A stretch of 64,000 nt of DNA from Clavibacter michiganensis (lineage in GTDB: Bacteria; Actinomycetota; Actinomycetes; Actinomycetales; Microbacteriaceae), in the NCBI RefSeq assembly GCF_021216655.1, contig NZ_CP080437.1:558001-622000 (forward strand), written 5' to 3'. This document shows, in pieces, positions 56,238-64,000 of this stretch. The notes under the pieces were generated by a model. It did not search any database and had not been told where the DNA came from. It saw only the letters and a program-made list of their open reading frames with translations. The number at the start of each line of letters is the position of its first letter. The stretch's first letter is position 1. Position numbers and translations under genes: made by a program.

Positions 56238-57230
56238 GTGAGCAGATTCGCGGACCGCTGGAAGTCCCACATCCTGGAGACGTTCTCCGCGGACTCCGAG
56301 GGGCGACCCCAGTGGATCCAGGACCTGGAGGACGGCGACGACGCCGGCTGGTTCGGGCCCGGCTCCGCGGTCTGGGCCGTGCACGGCGGGATGCCGACGC
56401 TCGTCGCGGGGATCCGCGCCCTCCTCATGCAGACGCTGCACCCGGGCGCCATGGCCGGGGTCCACGACTGGTCGCGCTACCGCGAGGATCCGCTCGGCCG
56501 GCTCGCCGGCACCGTGCGCTGGGTCATCACCACCTCGTTCGGCGACCGGGACACCGCCGTCGACGTCAGCCGGCGCGTCCGCGGCTACCACCGCAAGGTG
56601 CAGGGCACCTACGTCGACGGCCACGGCGTCGAGCGCCCCTACAGCGCGAACGACCCCGACCTGCTCGCCTGGGTGCACATGGTCTTCACCGACGCGTTCC
56701 TCAGCACGCACATGCAGTGGGGGCCGCCGATCCCCGGCGGGCCCGACCGGTACGTGGCCGAGTGGGCCAAGGCGGGCGAGCTCATGGGCGTCGAGGCGCC
56801 GCCGCGCTCGCACGCCGAGCTGCACGCGCAGATCGACGCCTTCCACGACCAGGGCCTGCTCCGCGCCGACGAGCGCACCCGCGAGACGATCTCCTTCCTC
56901 CGCGAGCCGCCGCTCCGCGCCTCCATGCTGCCGGCCTACCGCGTGCTGTTCGCGGGCGCCGTCGCCTCCCTCGAGCCGAGGTACCGCCAGCTCCTCGGGC
57001 TCGACCGGGCGTCGTTCGGCCCGTTCCCGCTGCCGGCGCTCGCGTCGACCCGGGTGATGCTCGGCGTCGCCGGGCGCGTGATGGGCGAGCAGTCCACGAG
57101 CCACGAGGCGGCGCTCAAGCGCATCGCGCGGCTGGAGGGCGGGTCGAGCGCGTCGGCGCCCGACGGCGCGGCGGAGCCGTGCCCCGGCCGCGGCGACGAC
57201 ACCGGCCACCGCGCCCAGCCCGCGGCCTGA
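56238..57230 (+). CDS. MpaB/DUF2236 oxygenase-like protein
   Basis: 330 residues of the ER-bound oxygenase/MpaB (DUF2236) family, relatives of the rubber-cleaving latex clearing protein. Conserved pieces are GGMPTLVAGIRALLMQTLHPGAMAGVHDWSRY, RLAGTVRWVITTSFGD, VRGYHRKVQG, and LLAWVHMVFTDAFLSTHM, with His residues able to bind heme or metal. A disordered Gly/Ala/Pro tail ends it. Function in most members is unknown. Start chosen from the leaderless promoter spacing. Confidence 0.84.
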   Translation: MSRFADRWKSHILETFSADSEGRPQWIQDLEDGDDAGWFGPGSAVWAVHGGMPTLVAGIRALLMQTLHPGAMAGVHDWSRYREDPLGRLAGTVRWVITTSFGDRDTAVDVSRRVRGYHRKVQGTYVDGHGVERPYSANDPDLLAWVHMVFTDAFLSTHMQWGPPIPGGPDRYVAEWAKAGELMGVEAPPRSHAELHAQIDAFHDQGLLRADERTRETISFLREPPLRASMLPAYRVLFAGAVASLEPRYRQLLGLDRASFGPFPLPALASTRVMLGVAGRVMGEQSTSHEAALKRIARLEGGSSASAPDGAAEPCPGRGDDTGHRAQPAA

Positions 57231-57297
57231 TCCTGCGGGTCTCCCGGCCGGCACCCGTCGCAGTCCGGCTCGCGCGGCCGATGTCGGCGGCCCGGGC

Positions 57298-57303
57298 TAG
57301 CGT
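57298..57303 (+). promoter_or_regulatory. -10 of dinB
   Basis: TAGCGT nine bases before ATG 57313, near-leaderless. Confidence 0.45.
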
Positions 57304-57312
57304 GGGGACGAC

Positions 57313-58605
57313 ATGAGCAGGCAGGACGGATCGACCAGGCGCACGTCCGACGCGAGCGCGGACGACTCCGAGGCGACCATCCTGCACATCGACATGGACG
57401 CGTTCTTCGCCGCCGTCGAGCTGCTCGAGCGGCCGGAGCTGCGCGGCACGCCGGTCATCGTCGGCGGGTCATCGGGCCGCGGCGTGGTCACCAGCGCCAC
57501 CTACGAGGCCAGGCGCTTCGGTGTCCGCTCGGCCATGCCCATGGCCCAGGCGCTGCGCCTCTGCCCGCAGGCCACCGTCATCGGCGGACACATGGAGAAG
57601 TACGCGCACTGGTCGCGCGTGGTCATGGGCATCTTCCGCGACGTCACGCCGCTCGTGGAGCCGCTCAGCATCGACGAGGCGTTCCTCGACGTGGCGGGAG
57701 CCCGCGGGCTCTTCGGCTCGCCCGCCGAGATCGGCGCCATGATCCGCCGCCGCGTGCACGCCGAGACCGGCCTCACCTGCTCGGTCGGGGCGGCCTCCAC
57801 CAAGTTCGTCGCCAAGCTCGCGAGCACGCGCTGCAAGCCCGACGGCCTGCTCGTCATCCCCGCCGCCGAGACCCTGCCGTTCCTGCACGCTCTGCCGGTC
57901 GGCGCGCTCTGGGGAGTGGGGAAGACGACCGAGGAGGCGCTGCTCCGCCGCGGCCTCCGCACGGTCGCCGACATCGCCGACACCCCGCTTCCCGCGCTGC
58001 AGTCGATGCTCGGCGAGTCCGCGGGCGCCCGGCTGCACGACCTCTCCTGGGGGCGGGATCCGCGGCGCGTCAGCACACACCGCGAGGAGAAGAGCATGGG
58101 GCACGAGAACACGTTCCACGACGACGTGACGGATCCCGAGATCGTCCGCCGCGAGCTCCTCGGCCAGGCCACGCGCGTGGCCGAGCGGCTGCGGCGCGCG
58201 GGGCTCACGGCGCGCACCGTCTCGCTCAAGCTCCGCTACTCCGACTTCCGCACCATCACGCGATCCCGCACGCTGTCGGAGCCCACCGACGTCGCGCGCC
58301 GCATCTACGACGAGATCCGCGACGTCTACGAGCAGGTCGCTCGACCCGGCGACCGGATCCGTCTGGTGGGCGTGCGGGCCGAGCAGCTCGACGACGCCGA
58401 CAACCGCGCCGTCGCCCTGTGGGACGCGGACGAGGGCTGGCGCGAGGCCGAGCGCACGGTCGACCAGGCGGCGCAGCGGTTCGGCCGCGGCGCCATCGGG
58501 CCGGCGTCCCTCCTGCGCAAGCCCGGGGCGAAGCGGGCGACGGTGTCGGATCCGCGCACGGAGGCGGCCTCCCGCGGTACCCTCCCCGGACACCCGCCCG
58601 ACTGA
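57313..58605 (+). CDS. dinB: DNA polymerase IV (Y family)
   Basis: 430-residue translesion polymerase. The catalytic motif HIDMDAFFAAVE (about 26-37) and LSIDEAFLDV (about 117) hold the metal-binding Asp/Glu residues; YEARRFGVRSAMPM is the fingers loop; TCSVGAASTKFVAKLAS and the HhH VGALWGVGKTTEEAL follow; the little-finger domain ends near residue 355. A non-conserved tail of about 75 residues lacks an obvious QLxLF beta-clamp motif, which is the only oddity. Near-leaderless start. Confidence 0.94.
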   Translation: MSRQDGSTRRTSDASADDSEATILHIDMDAFFAAVELLERPELRGTPVIVGGSSGRGVVTSATYEARRFGVRSAMPMAQALRLCPQATVIGGHMEKYAHWSRVVMGIFRDVTPLVEPLSIDEAFLDVAGARGLFGSPAEIGAMIRRRVHAETGLTCSVGAASTKFVAKLASTRCKPDGLLVIPAAETLPFLHALPVGALWGVGKTTEEALLRRGLRTVADIADTPLPALQSMLGESAGARLHDLSWGRDPRRVSTHREEKSMGHENTFHDDVTDPEIVRRELLGQATRVAERLRRAGLTARTVSLKLRYSDFRTITRSRTLSEPTDVARRIYDEIRDVYEQVARPGDRIRLVGVRAEQLDDADNRAVALWDADEGWREAERTVDQAAQRFGRGAIGPASLLRKPGAKRATVSDPRTEAASRGTLPGHPPD

Positions 58606-58616
58606 CGAGGACCCCC

Positions 58617-59120
58617 ATGACCGATCCCGCCGCGCCCGCATCCGACGACCACAGCCCCGCGGCGGAGGGAGGGGCGCCGACGCCACCGGCCGCCACACCG
58701 CCGGCCGCCACGCCGCCGGCCACCTACGCGCCGGCCCCGACCCCTCCGGCCCCGACCCCGCCGCCCGCCGCCCATCCGGCTGCCGCCCCCTACGGCCTGG
58801 CCCCCGCGCCGGTCCCGCCCTCCCCGGCGGCGGTCGCCTGGGGCCAGCCGGTCTACGCGGCCGCGCCGCCCAAGGGCCTCAGCCTGACGTCGATGATCCT
58901 CGGCCTCGTCTCGGTGTTCTTCTTCTGGACGTTCCTCTGCCCGCTCATCGGGCTCGTGTTCGGCATCATCGGCTTCAGGAAGGAGCCGGCCGGCCGCGGC
59001 TTCGCCATCACCGGCCTCATCCTCAACGGCCTGCTGCTGCTCATCCCCGTCGCGTTCGTGCTCTCGATCGTCATCGCGGGCGGCACCCTCTTCGGCATCG
59101 CGGCCACCACCCCGCGCTGA
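58617..59120 (+). CDS. Pro-rich DUF4190 membrane protein
   Basis: 167 residues. An Ala/Pro low-complexity cytoplasmic N-terminus (about 1-85, repeats such as TPPAATPPAAT) precedes two or three membrane helices (LTSMILGLVSVFFFWTFLCPLIGLVFGIIGF and GFAITGLILNGLLLLIPVAFVLSIV), the DUF4190 hairpin. Function unknown. GAGGA precedes the ATG, 12 bases after dinB, so probably cotranscribed. A terminator shared with ugd follows. Confidence 0.8.
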   Translation: MTDPAAPASDDHSPAAEGGAPTPPAATPPAATPPATYAPAPTPPAPTPPPAAHPAAAPYGLAPAPVPPSPAAVAWGQPVYAAAPPKGLSLTSMILGLVSVFFFWTFLCPLIGLVFGIIGFRKEPAGRGFAITGLILNGLLLLIPVAFVLSIVIAGGTLFGIAATTPR

Positions 59121-59126
59121 CCCGCG

Positions 59127-59164
59127 CCGGCGCCGCCTCGGACCCGGTCGCGGGGCGGCGCCGG
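59127..59164. terminator. bidirectional terminator, DUF4190 gene and ugd
   Basis: Perfect 11-bp stem CCGGCGCCGCC/GGCGGCGCCGG with a 16-base loop between convergent stops. Confidence 0.7.
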
Positions 59165-59168
59165 ACGG

Positions 59169-60482
59169 CTAGGGCCGGCCCATGCCGCGGTAGCGCCACC
59201 CGGCGGCGCGCCACGCGACGGGATCCAGGCAGTTGCGGCCGTCGACGATCACGGGCGTCGTCACGATGGCCTTGAGCTCCGCGGGGTCGATGGCCCGGTA
59301 CTGCTTCCACTCGGTGAGCACCATCACGGCGTCCGCGTCGCGCGCCGCCTCCTGCCAGGTGTCGACGTAGGTGAGCTCCGGGAAGCGGCGGCGCGAGTTC
59401 TCGTTGGCGTACGGATCCGTCGCGAGCACGCGCGCGCCCTGCAGCTGCAGCTGCGCGGAGATGCTGAGCGCGGGGGAGTCGCGCACGTCGTCCGACTCGG
59501 GCTTGAAGGCGAGGCCCAGCACGGCGATGTTGCGGCCGAGCAGGGATCCGCCGCACACCTCGCGCGCCACGTCGACCGCGCGCACGCGTCGGCGCATGTT
59601 GATGGAGTCGACCTCGCGCAGGAACGTGAGCGCCTGGTCGGCGCCGAGCTCGCCCGCGCGGGCCATGAAGGCGCGGATGTCCTTGGGCAGGCAGCCCCCG
59701 CCGAAGCCGATCCCGGCGTTGAGGAATCGGCGGCCGATGCGGTCGTCGTACCCGATGGCGTCCGCGAGCTGCGTGACGTCGGCACCCGTGGCCTCGCACA
59801 CCTCCGCCATGGCGTTGATGAAGGAGATCTTCGTGGCGAGGAACGCGTTCGCCGACACCTTCACGAGCTCGGCGGTCTCGTAGTCGGTCGTGACGCGCGC
59901 CGTGCCGGTCGAGAGCGCGGTGGCGTAGACCTCGTCGAGCGCGGTGCGCGCGGCCTCACCGGCGTCGCCCGCGGGCAGGCCGTAGACGAAGCGGTCGGGC
60001 GTGAGCGTGTCCTCGACGGCGAAGCCCTCGCGCAGGAACTCCGGGTTCCACACGAGCGTCGCCCCGGGAACGCGCGCCTCGATGCGCTCTGCGAGCCGGC
60101 GCGCGGTGCCCACGGGCACGGTGGACTTGCCCGCCACGACGTCGCCCGGCGCGAGGTGGGGGATCAGCGCGTCGACCGCGGCGTCGACGTAGGTCATGTC
60201 CGCCGCGTTCTCCCCGCGCTTCTGGGGCGTGCCGACGGCGATGAAGTGCACGCGGGATCCGGCGGCCTCGGCCGTGTCGGTGGTGAAGCGGAGGCGGCCG
60301 GTCGCGAGCTGCTCGGTGAGGAGATCAGGCAGGCCCGGCTCGAAGAACGGGGCGACGCCGGTCTGCAGCGTCGCGATCTTCGCGGCGTCCACGTCGATGG
60401 CGACCACGTCGTGCCCGAGGCGGCTCATGCACGCGGCGTGGACGGTGCCGAGGTAGCCGCAGCCGATGACGGAGATGCGCAC
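59169..60482 (-). CDS. ugd: UDP-glucose 6-dehydrogenase
   Basis: 437-residue enzyme making UDP-glucuronate from UDP-glucose with two NAD+. ISVIGCGYLGTVHAACMSRLGH binds NAD; VGTPQKRGENAADMTYVDA, PVGTARRL, NPEFLREGFAVEDTLTPDR and NAFLATKISFINAMAEVCE are family motifs; FGGGCLPKDIRAF contains the catalytic Cys264; the C-terminal NAVLGLAFKPESDDVRDSPAL-type segment is present. GTG 60482 has AGGA seven bases upstream. It supplies acidic sugar for envelope or capsule polysaccharide, but no glycosyltransferase is adjacent. Confidence 0.94.
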   Translation of the reverse strand: MRISVIGCGYLGTVHAACMSRLGHDVVAIDVDAAKIATLQTGVAPFFEPGLPDLLTEQLATGRLRFTTDTAEAAGSRVHFIAVGTPQKRGENAADMTYVDAAVDALIPHLAPGDVVAGKSTVPVGTARRLAERIEARVPGATLVWNPEFLREGFAVEDTLTPDRFVYGLPAGDAGEAARTALDEVYATALSTGTARVTTDYETAELVKVSANAFLATKISFINAMAEVCEATGADVTQLADAIGYDDRIGRRFLNAGIGFGGGCLPKDIRAFMARAGELGADQALTFLREVDSINMRRRVRAVDVAREVCGGSLLGRNIAVLGLAFKPESDDVRDSPALSISAQLQLQGARVLATDPYANENSRRRFPELTYVDTWQEAARDADAVMVLTEWKQYRAIDPAELKAIVTTPVIVDGRNCLDPVAWRAAGWRYRGMGRP

Positions 60483-60565
60483 GGGGGAGTCCTTCGCGTC
60501 GTGGGGAGGGCCGCCGAACGGGCGCCGGACGACGATCGAGCGGGTCGCCGGGCGGCGGCGTGGGC

Positions 60566-60571
60566 ACCGTA
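60566..60571 (-). promoter_or_regulatory. -10 of ugd
   Basis: TACGGT on the minus strand preceded by TGA (extended TGATACGGT); leader of about 75 bases. Confidence 0.45.
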
Positions 60572-60592
60572 TCACGGTGATGTGACGCGCCA

Positions 60593-60639
60593 GGGGCGGG
60601 GCCCGGCGTGCACTCGCACGCCGCGTCGGACCCCGCCCC
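60593..60639 (-). terminator. terminator after treZ
   Basis: Outer stem GGGGCGGGG/CCCCGCCCC and inner stem GGCGTGC/GCACGCC, beginning 13 bases after the treZ stop. Confidence 0.65.
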
Positions 60640-60651
60640 GTGTGCGGTGGA

Positions 60652-62454
60652 TCAGGCCAGCAGCGCCTCCGCGGAGTCCGCGACCGGGACCAGGATCGCG
60701 GCGGATCGCGCGGGCAGCACGACCTCGTCGTCGCCGAGCGCGACGCCCGGTGCCGTCGCGAGCAGCAGCGCGGGGCGCTCGCCCACCACGGGCACGCGCC
60801 GCTCCTCGTCGGACAGGTTGACGACGATGGACAGCTCGCCGCGGTCCATGACGAGCAGGCGCGCCTCCTCGTGCACCTCGACCTCGACCTCGGCGAACCG
60901 GGGGTCGGTGAGGTCGGGGTGCGCGCGGCGCAGGCGGATCAGCTCGGAGTAGAGCGAGAACAGCCGCGCGTGCTGCGACTCGGCGGCCTCGGTGCCGTAG
61001 AGCTCCGACCAGTCGAGCTTCGAGTCCTGGAACGTCGAGAGGTCCTGCGGGTTCGGCACGACCGACTCGTCCCAGCCCATCTTCGCGAACTCCGCGATGC
61101 GGCCCTTGGCGGTCGCCTCGCCGAGGTCGTGCTCCGGGTGCGACGTGAAGAACTGCCACGGCGTCGTCGCGCCCCACTCCTCGCCCATGAAGAGCATCGG
61201 GGTGAAGGGCGACGTCAGCGTGAGGACGGCGGCCAGCGCGAGCCCGCCCTCGTCGAGCGTCGCCGTGAGGCGGTCGCCCGTCGCGCGGTTGCCGATCTGG
61301 TCGTGGTTCTGGTTCGCGACCACGAGGCGGTGCGCCGGGATCCGCTCGGTGTCGAGCGGCCGCCCGTGCACGCGGCCGCGGAACGACGACCAGGTGCCGT
61401 CGTGGAAGAAGCCGCGCGTGATCACCTTGGCGAGGGCCCCGAGCGACGCGAAGTCCTCGTAGTAGCCGGTCGTCTCGCCCGTGAGCGCGACATGGACGGC
61501 GTGGTGGAAGTCGTCGCTCCACTGCGCGTCGAGCGCGTAGCCGTGCGCCTCGCGCGAGGTGATGAGCTTCGGGTCGTTGAGGTCGGACTCCGCGATGAGC
61601 GTGAGCGGACGCCCGACGTGCGCGGACAGCACGTCGACCTGCACCGCGAGCTCCTCGAGGAGGTGCGTCGCCGTGTCGTCCACGAGCGCGTGCACCGCAT
61701 CCAGGCGCAGCGCGTCGACGTGGTAGTCGCCGAGCCACATGAGCGCGTTGTCGATGATGTACTCGCGGACGGGGCCGGAGTCCTCGCCGTCGAGGTTGAG
61801 GCTGGATCCCCACGTGTTCGCCGACGCCTCGTGGAGGTACGGGCCGTAGACGGGCAGGTAGTTCCCCGACGGGCCGAGGTGGTTGTAGACGACGTCCTGC
61901 ACCACGCCGAGGCCGCGGGCGTGGCACGCGTCGACGAAGCGCTGGTAGGCCTCGGGTCCGCCGTAGGTCTCCTGCACCGTGTACCAGAGGACCCCGTCGT
62001 AGCCCCAGTTGTGCGTGCCGTTGAAGCCGTTGACCGGCAGCACCTCCACGAGGTCGACCCCGAGCGCGACGAGGTGGTCGAGGCGGTCGATCGCGGAGTC
62101 GAGCGTGCCGTCGGGCGTGAAGGTCCCGATGTGCATCTCGTAGATGACGGCGCCGGCGAGCTGGCGACCGGTCCACGCCTGGTCGGTCCAGGCGAACGAC
62201 GACGGGTCGTAAGTCCGCGAGCGGCCGTGGACGCCCTCGGGCTGGCGACGCGAGCGCGGATCCGGCAGCGGCGTCTCCGCGTCGTCCACGAGGTAGCCGT
62301 AGTCGAGGTCGCCGGAGGGCAGGGCCTCGGCGCGGTCGGCGTCGAGGGTCCACCAGCCGTCGCCGACGGGCGAGAGCGGCAGGCGCTCGTCGCCCACGGA
62401 GAGCGCGAGGGTGCGGGCCTTCGGGGCCCAGATGTCGAAGCGGTCGTCGGTCAT
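60652..62454 (-). CDS. treZ: malto-oligosyltrehalose trehalohydrolase
   Basis: 600-residue GH13_10 enzyme releasing trehalose from maltooligosyl-trehalose. An N-terminal beta domain (about 1-100, [20 protein letters not shown]) is followed by [61 protein letters not shown] (nucleophile Asp), [10 protein letters not shown] (acid Glu), and [17 protein letters not shown]. The N-terminal carbohydrate-binding domain and these loops identify TreZ rather than other amylases. ATG 62454 overlaps the treY stop (ATGA), so the two are coupled, as in most treYZ operons. A terminator follows. Confidence 0.94.
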   Translation of the reverse strand: MTDDRFDIWAPKARTLALSVGDERLPLSPVGDGWWTLDADRAEALPSGDLDYGYLVDDAETPLPDPRSRRQPEGVHGRSRTYDPSSFAWTDQAWTGRQLAGAVIYEMHIGTFTPDGTLDSAIDRLDHLVALGVDLVEVLPVNGFNGTHNWGYDGVLWYTVQETYGGPEAYQRFVDACHARGLGVVQDVVYNHLGPSGNYLPVYGPYLHEASANTWGSSLNLDGEDSGPVREYIIDNALMWLGDYHVDALRLDAVHALVDDTATHLLEELAVQVDVLSAHVGRPLTLIAESDLNDPKLITSREAHGYALDAQWSDDFHHAVHVALTGETTGYYEDFASLGALAKVITRGFFHDGTWSSFRGRVHGRPLDTERIPAHRLVVANQNHDQIGNRATGDRLTATLDEGGLALAAVLTLTSPFTPMLFMGEEWGATTPWQFFTSHPEHDLGEATAKGRIAEFAKMGWDESVVPNPQDLSTFQDSKLDWSELYGTEAAESQHARLFSLYSELIRLRRAHPDLTDPRFAEVEVEVHEEARLLVMDRGELSIVVNLSDEERRVPVVGERPALLLATAPGVALGDDEVVLPARSAAILVPVADSAEALLA

Positions 62455-64000
62455 GCTCGGCTCCCGGGGGTGAGGTCGGCTGCGGTGGATGCGGGCGCGA
62501 GGATCGCGACCGGGTAGTCGGCGAGGAGCGCGGCGACGGACACGCGCCCGCCGTCGAGGCGCCGACCGCTGACGTGGTCGACGAGCTCGCCCTCGGGGAG
62601 CGTGATGGTGGTGGATCCCCATCCGCCGCCCGTCTCGAGCCCGACGGGCAGGCGGGTCGCGACGGTGATCGCCCCGCCGCGGTCGAACGCGATCACGTGG
62701 GCCGCGGCGTCGCCTGTCGCGCGCACGGGCTCGTAGCCCGTGAACAGCTCCGGGTGCTCGCGGCGGAGGCGGAGCGCGCGCGCCGTGACGAGGAGCTTGG
62801 CGGCCCCCGTCTCGTCGATGGCGGGCTCGGCGCCCTTGAGCACGGCGTCGAGGGCGGCGCGGCGCATGCCGAAGTCGACCTCGCGGCGGTTGTCGGGATC
62901 CACGAGGCTCGTCTCCCACAGCTCGCTGCCCTGGTAGACGTCGGGCATGCCGGGGGCCGTGAGCTGGATGGCCTTGGCGGCCAGCGAGTTCGACCAGCCC
63001 GGGCCGGAGAGCCGGTCGTAGAGCCCGGCGACGATCGTGCGGGCGCGCGGGTCGTCGAAGGCCGCGTCGACGAGCGCGTGCATGCGCTCCTCGAACGCCT
63101 CGTCGGGCGCGGTCCACGTGGTCGAGTCGCCGGCCTCGCGCGACGCCTTCTCGGCGTACGCGTGCAGGCGCTCGCGCGACGCGGGCCACGTGCCGACGAG
63201 CGTCTGCCAGAGCAGGTTCTCGAACGGGCCGTCGCCGGTCGGGGCGACCTCGCGGAGCTGTCCGAGCGCGTCGCGCCAGGCCTCGGGCGTCTCGGAGAGC
63301 ACGTCGATGCGGGCGCGGACGTCCTCGCCGCGCTTCGTGTCGTGCGTCGAGAGCGTGGTCATGGCGTGCGGCGCGATGCGGTGCCGCTCCTGCTGGCGCG
63401 CGTGGAAGTCGTCGACGTCGATCGCGAAGATCGACGGGTCGGCGCCGACCTCGTTGAGCGAGACGAGGCGCGAGTAGCGGTAGAACGCCGTGTCCTCGAC
63501 GCCCTTGGCCATGACCATGCCGCTCGTCTGCTGGAAGCGCTGGGCGACCGCCGTGGACGGGTCGGACAGCTGCGGCATGAGCGCGTCGATGGTGGCGACC
63601 AGGTCGGGGCGGCTCGCGCGCGCGGCCTCGGCGGCCTCCTCGAGGTGATGCAGCCCGCCGGGCAGGTAGCTGCGGTAGACGGGGAAGGTCGCGAGGAGCT
63701 CGGCGAGCGCGTCGGCGGCGTCCGCCGGGGCGTCCTCGACGAGGCGCTCGAGGCGGAGGACCTCGCTGCGGAGGATCCCGTCCGCGATGCCGCGCTTCGT
63801 GCCGCGGATCATGTCGGCCCAGCTGGTGAGCTCGCCCTGCGGCAGGCCGCGCAGCGACGCCTCGAGGTGGTCGAGCTCGACCTGGCCGTCGGGGTCGACG
63901 AGCACGCGGTCGATCTCGGCGAGCGCGTCGTACCCGGTGGTGCCGGCGGTCGCCCAGTCGGTGGGGAGGGTCTCGCCGGGCTCGAGGATCTTCTCGACGA
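62451..64000 (-). CDS. treY: malto-oligosyltrehalose synthase, C-terminal part (cut by window end)
   Basis: About 516 C-terminal residues; the start lies beyond 64000. The visible frame at the edge is [24 protein letters not shown], typical TreY sequence. Later pieces: [56 protein letters not shown] and [22 protein letters not shown], all TreY motifs. The enzyme turns the reducing-end maltose of a glucan chain into a trehalose unit by transglycosylation. Ends in ATGA overlap with treZ. Confidence 0.93.
   Translation of the reverse strand, partial: VEKILEPGETLPTDWATAGTTGYDALAEIDRVLVDPDGQVELDHLEASLRGLPQGELTSWADMIRGTKRGIADGILRSEVLRLERLVEDAPADAADALAELLATFPVYRSYLPGGLHHLEEAAEAARASRPDLVATIDALMPQLSDPSTAVAQRFQQTSGMVMAKGVEDTAFYRYSRLVSLNEVGADPSIFAIDVDDFHARQQERHRIAPHAMTTLSTHDTKRGEDVRARIDVLSETPEAWRDALGQLREVAPTGDGPFENLLWQTLVGTWPASRERLHAYAEKASREAGDSTTWTAPDEAFEERMHALVDAAFDDPRARTIVAGLYDRLSGPGWSNSLAAKAIQLTAPGMPDVYQGSELWETSLVDPDNRREVDFGMRRAALDAVLKGAEPAIDETGAAKLLVTARALRLRREHPELFTGYEPVRATGDAAAHVIAFDRGGAITVATRLPVGLETGGGWGSTTITLPEGELVDHVSGRRLDGGRVSVAALLADYPVAILAPASTAADLTPGSRA

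Noticed and set aside
60652..63189. An apparent fused reading frame joining treZ to upstream sequence.
   Set aside because: The extra part is a shadow of treY in another frame; treZ starts at 62454 in an ATGA overlap with the treY stop.

Overview
The window is about 64 kb of very GC-rich (by eye above 70%), densely coded DNA. Gene order and protein content point to a Gram-positive actinobacterium of the Microbacteriaceae, most likely Clavibacter or a close relative. The clues are rpsB-tsf-pyrH-frr-cdsA downstream of an M23 peptidase, gatCAB followed by an ABC-F gene, GlgE-type glucan metabolism, DivIVA-motif proteins and G/C-ending codons. The genus is inferred from knowledge of these genomes, not from a search. 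I see no tRNA or rRNA gene, insertion sequence, prophage or CRISPR array, and no gap between genes longer than about 285 bases. This looks like core chromosome.

Layout. 1-7.2 kb: truncated M23 peptidase, sugar-porter permease, then translation and lipid genes (rpsB, tsf, pyrH, frr, cdsA) and a DivIVA-motif repeat protein. 7.3-16.9 kb: secreted transglycosylase-like protein, Na+/H+ antiporter, small Zn-ribbon-like protein, hydrolase, AI-2E-type permease, a giant coiled-coil protein built on 11-residue repeats, a membrane protein with an internal lipobox, and a thioredoxin-fold/TPR protein. 17-28.4 kb: alpha-glucan block (glgE-glgB operon, divergent glgP, glgX) enclosing a lipidated GDSL hydrolase. 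28.4-33.3 kb: cysteine desulfurase, mnmA, ligA. 33.4-35.3 kb: DUF1023-type hydrolase and META-type lipoprotein. 35.3-40.4 kb: gatC-gatA-gatB-ABC-F. 40.4-43.7 kb: lipoprotein, DedA protein, Gly/Asp-rich protein. 43.7-51.3 kb: six minus-strand genes in which two 562-residue acyl-CoA ligase paralogs flank SRPBCC, FAD-oxidoreductase and SDR genes. 51.4-59.1 kb: M20 peptidase, phosphoesterase, broken GNAT gene, molybdopterin oxidoreductase with flavin reductase, DUF1697, MpaB-like protein, dinB, DUF4190 protein. 59.2-64 kb: UDP-glucose dehydrogenase and the trehalose pair treZ-treY (treY cut by the window end).

How genes work together. GlgE/GlgB build branched alpha-glucan from maltose-1-phosphate, GlgP and GlgX degrade it, and TreY/TreZ convert glucan ends to trehalose; all but the maltose-1-phosphate supply is here. 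NifS-like desulfurase plus MnmA is a tRNA 2-thiouridine module. GatCAB makes Gln-tRNA(Gln)/Asn-tRNA(Asn) by transamidation.

Sequence-level signals beyond the genes: (1) many genes have a TAnnnT hexamer exactly 6-7 bases before the start codon, implying leaderless mRNAs; (2) the palindrome GGATCC is roughly tenfold over-represented and shapes codon choice, but is absent from rpsB and tsf; (3) the coiled-coil protein parses exactly into 45 uninterrupted 11-residue repeats; (4) one GNAT gene is split by an in-frame TAA, a stop used by no other gene here.
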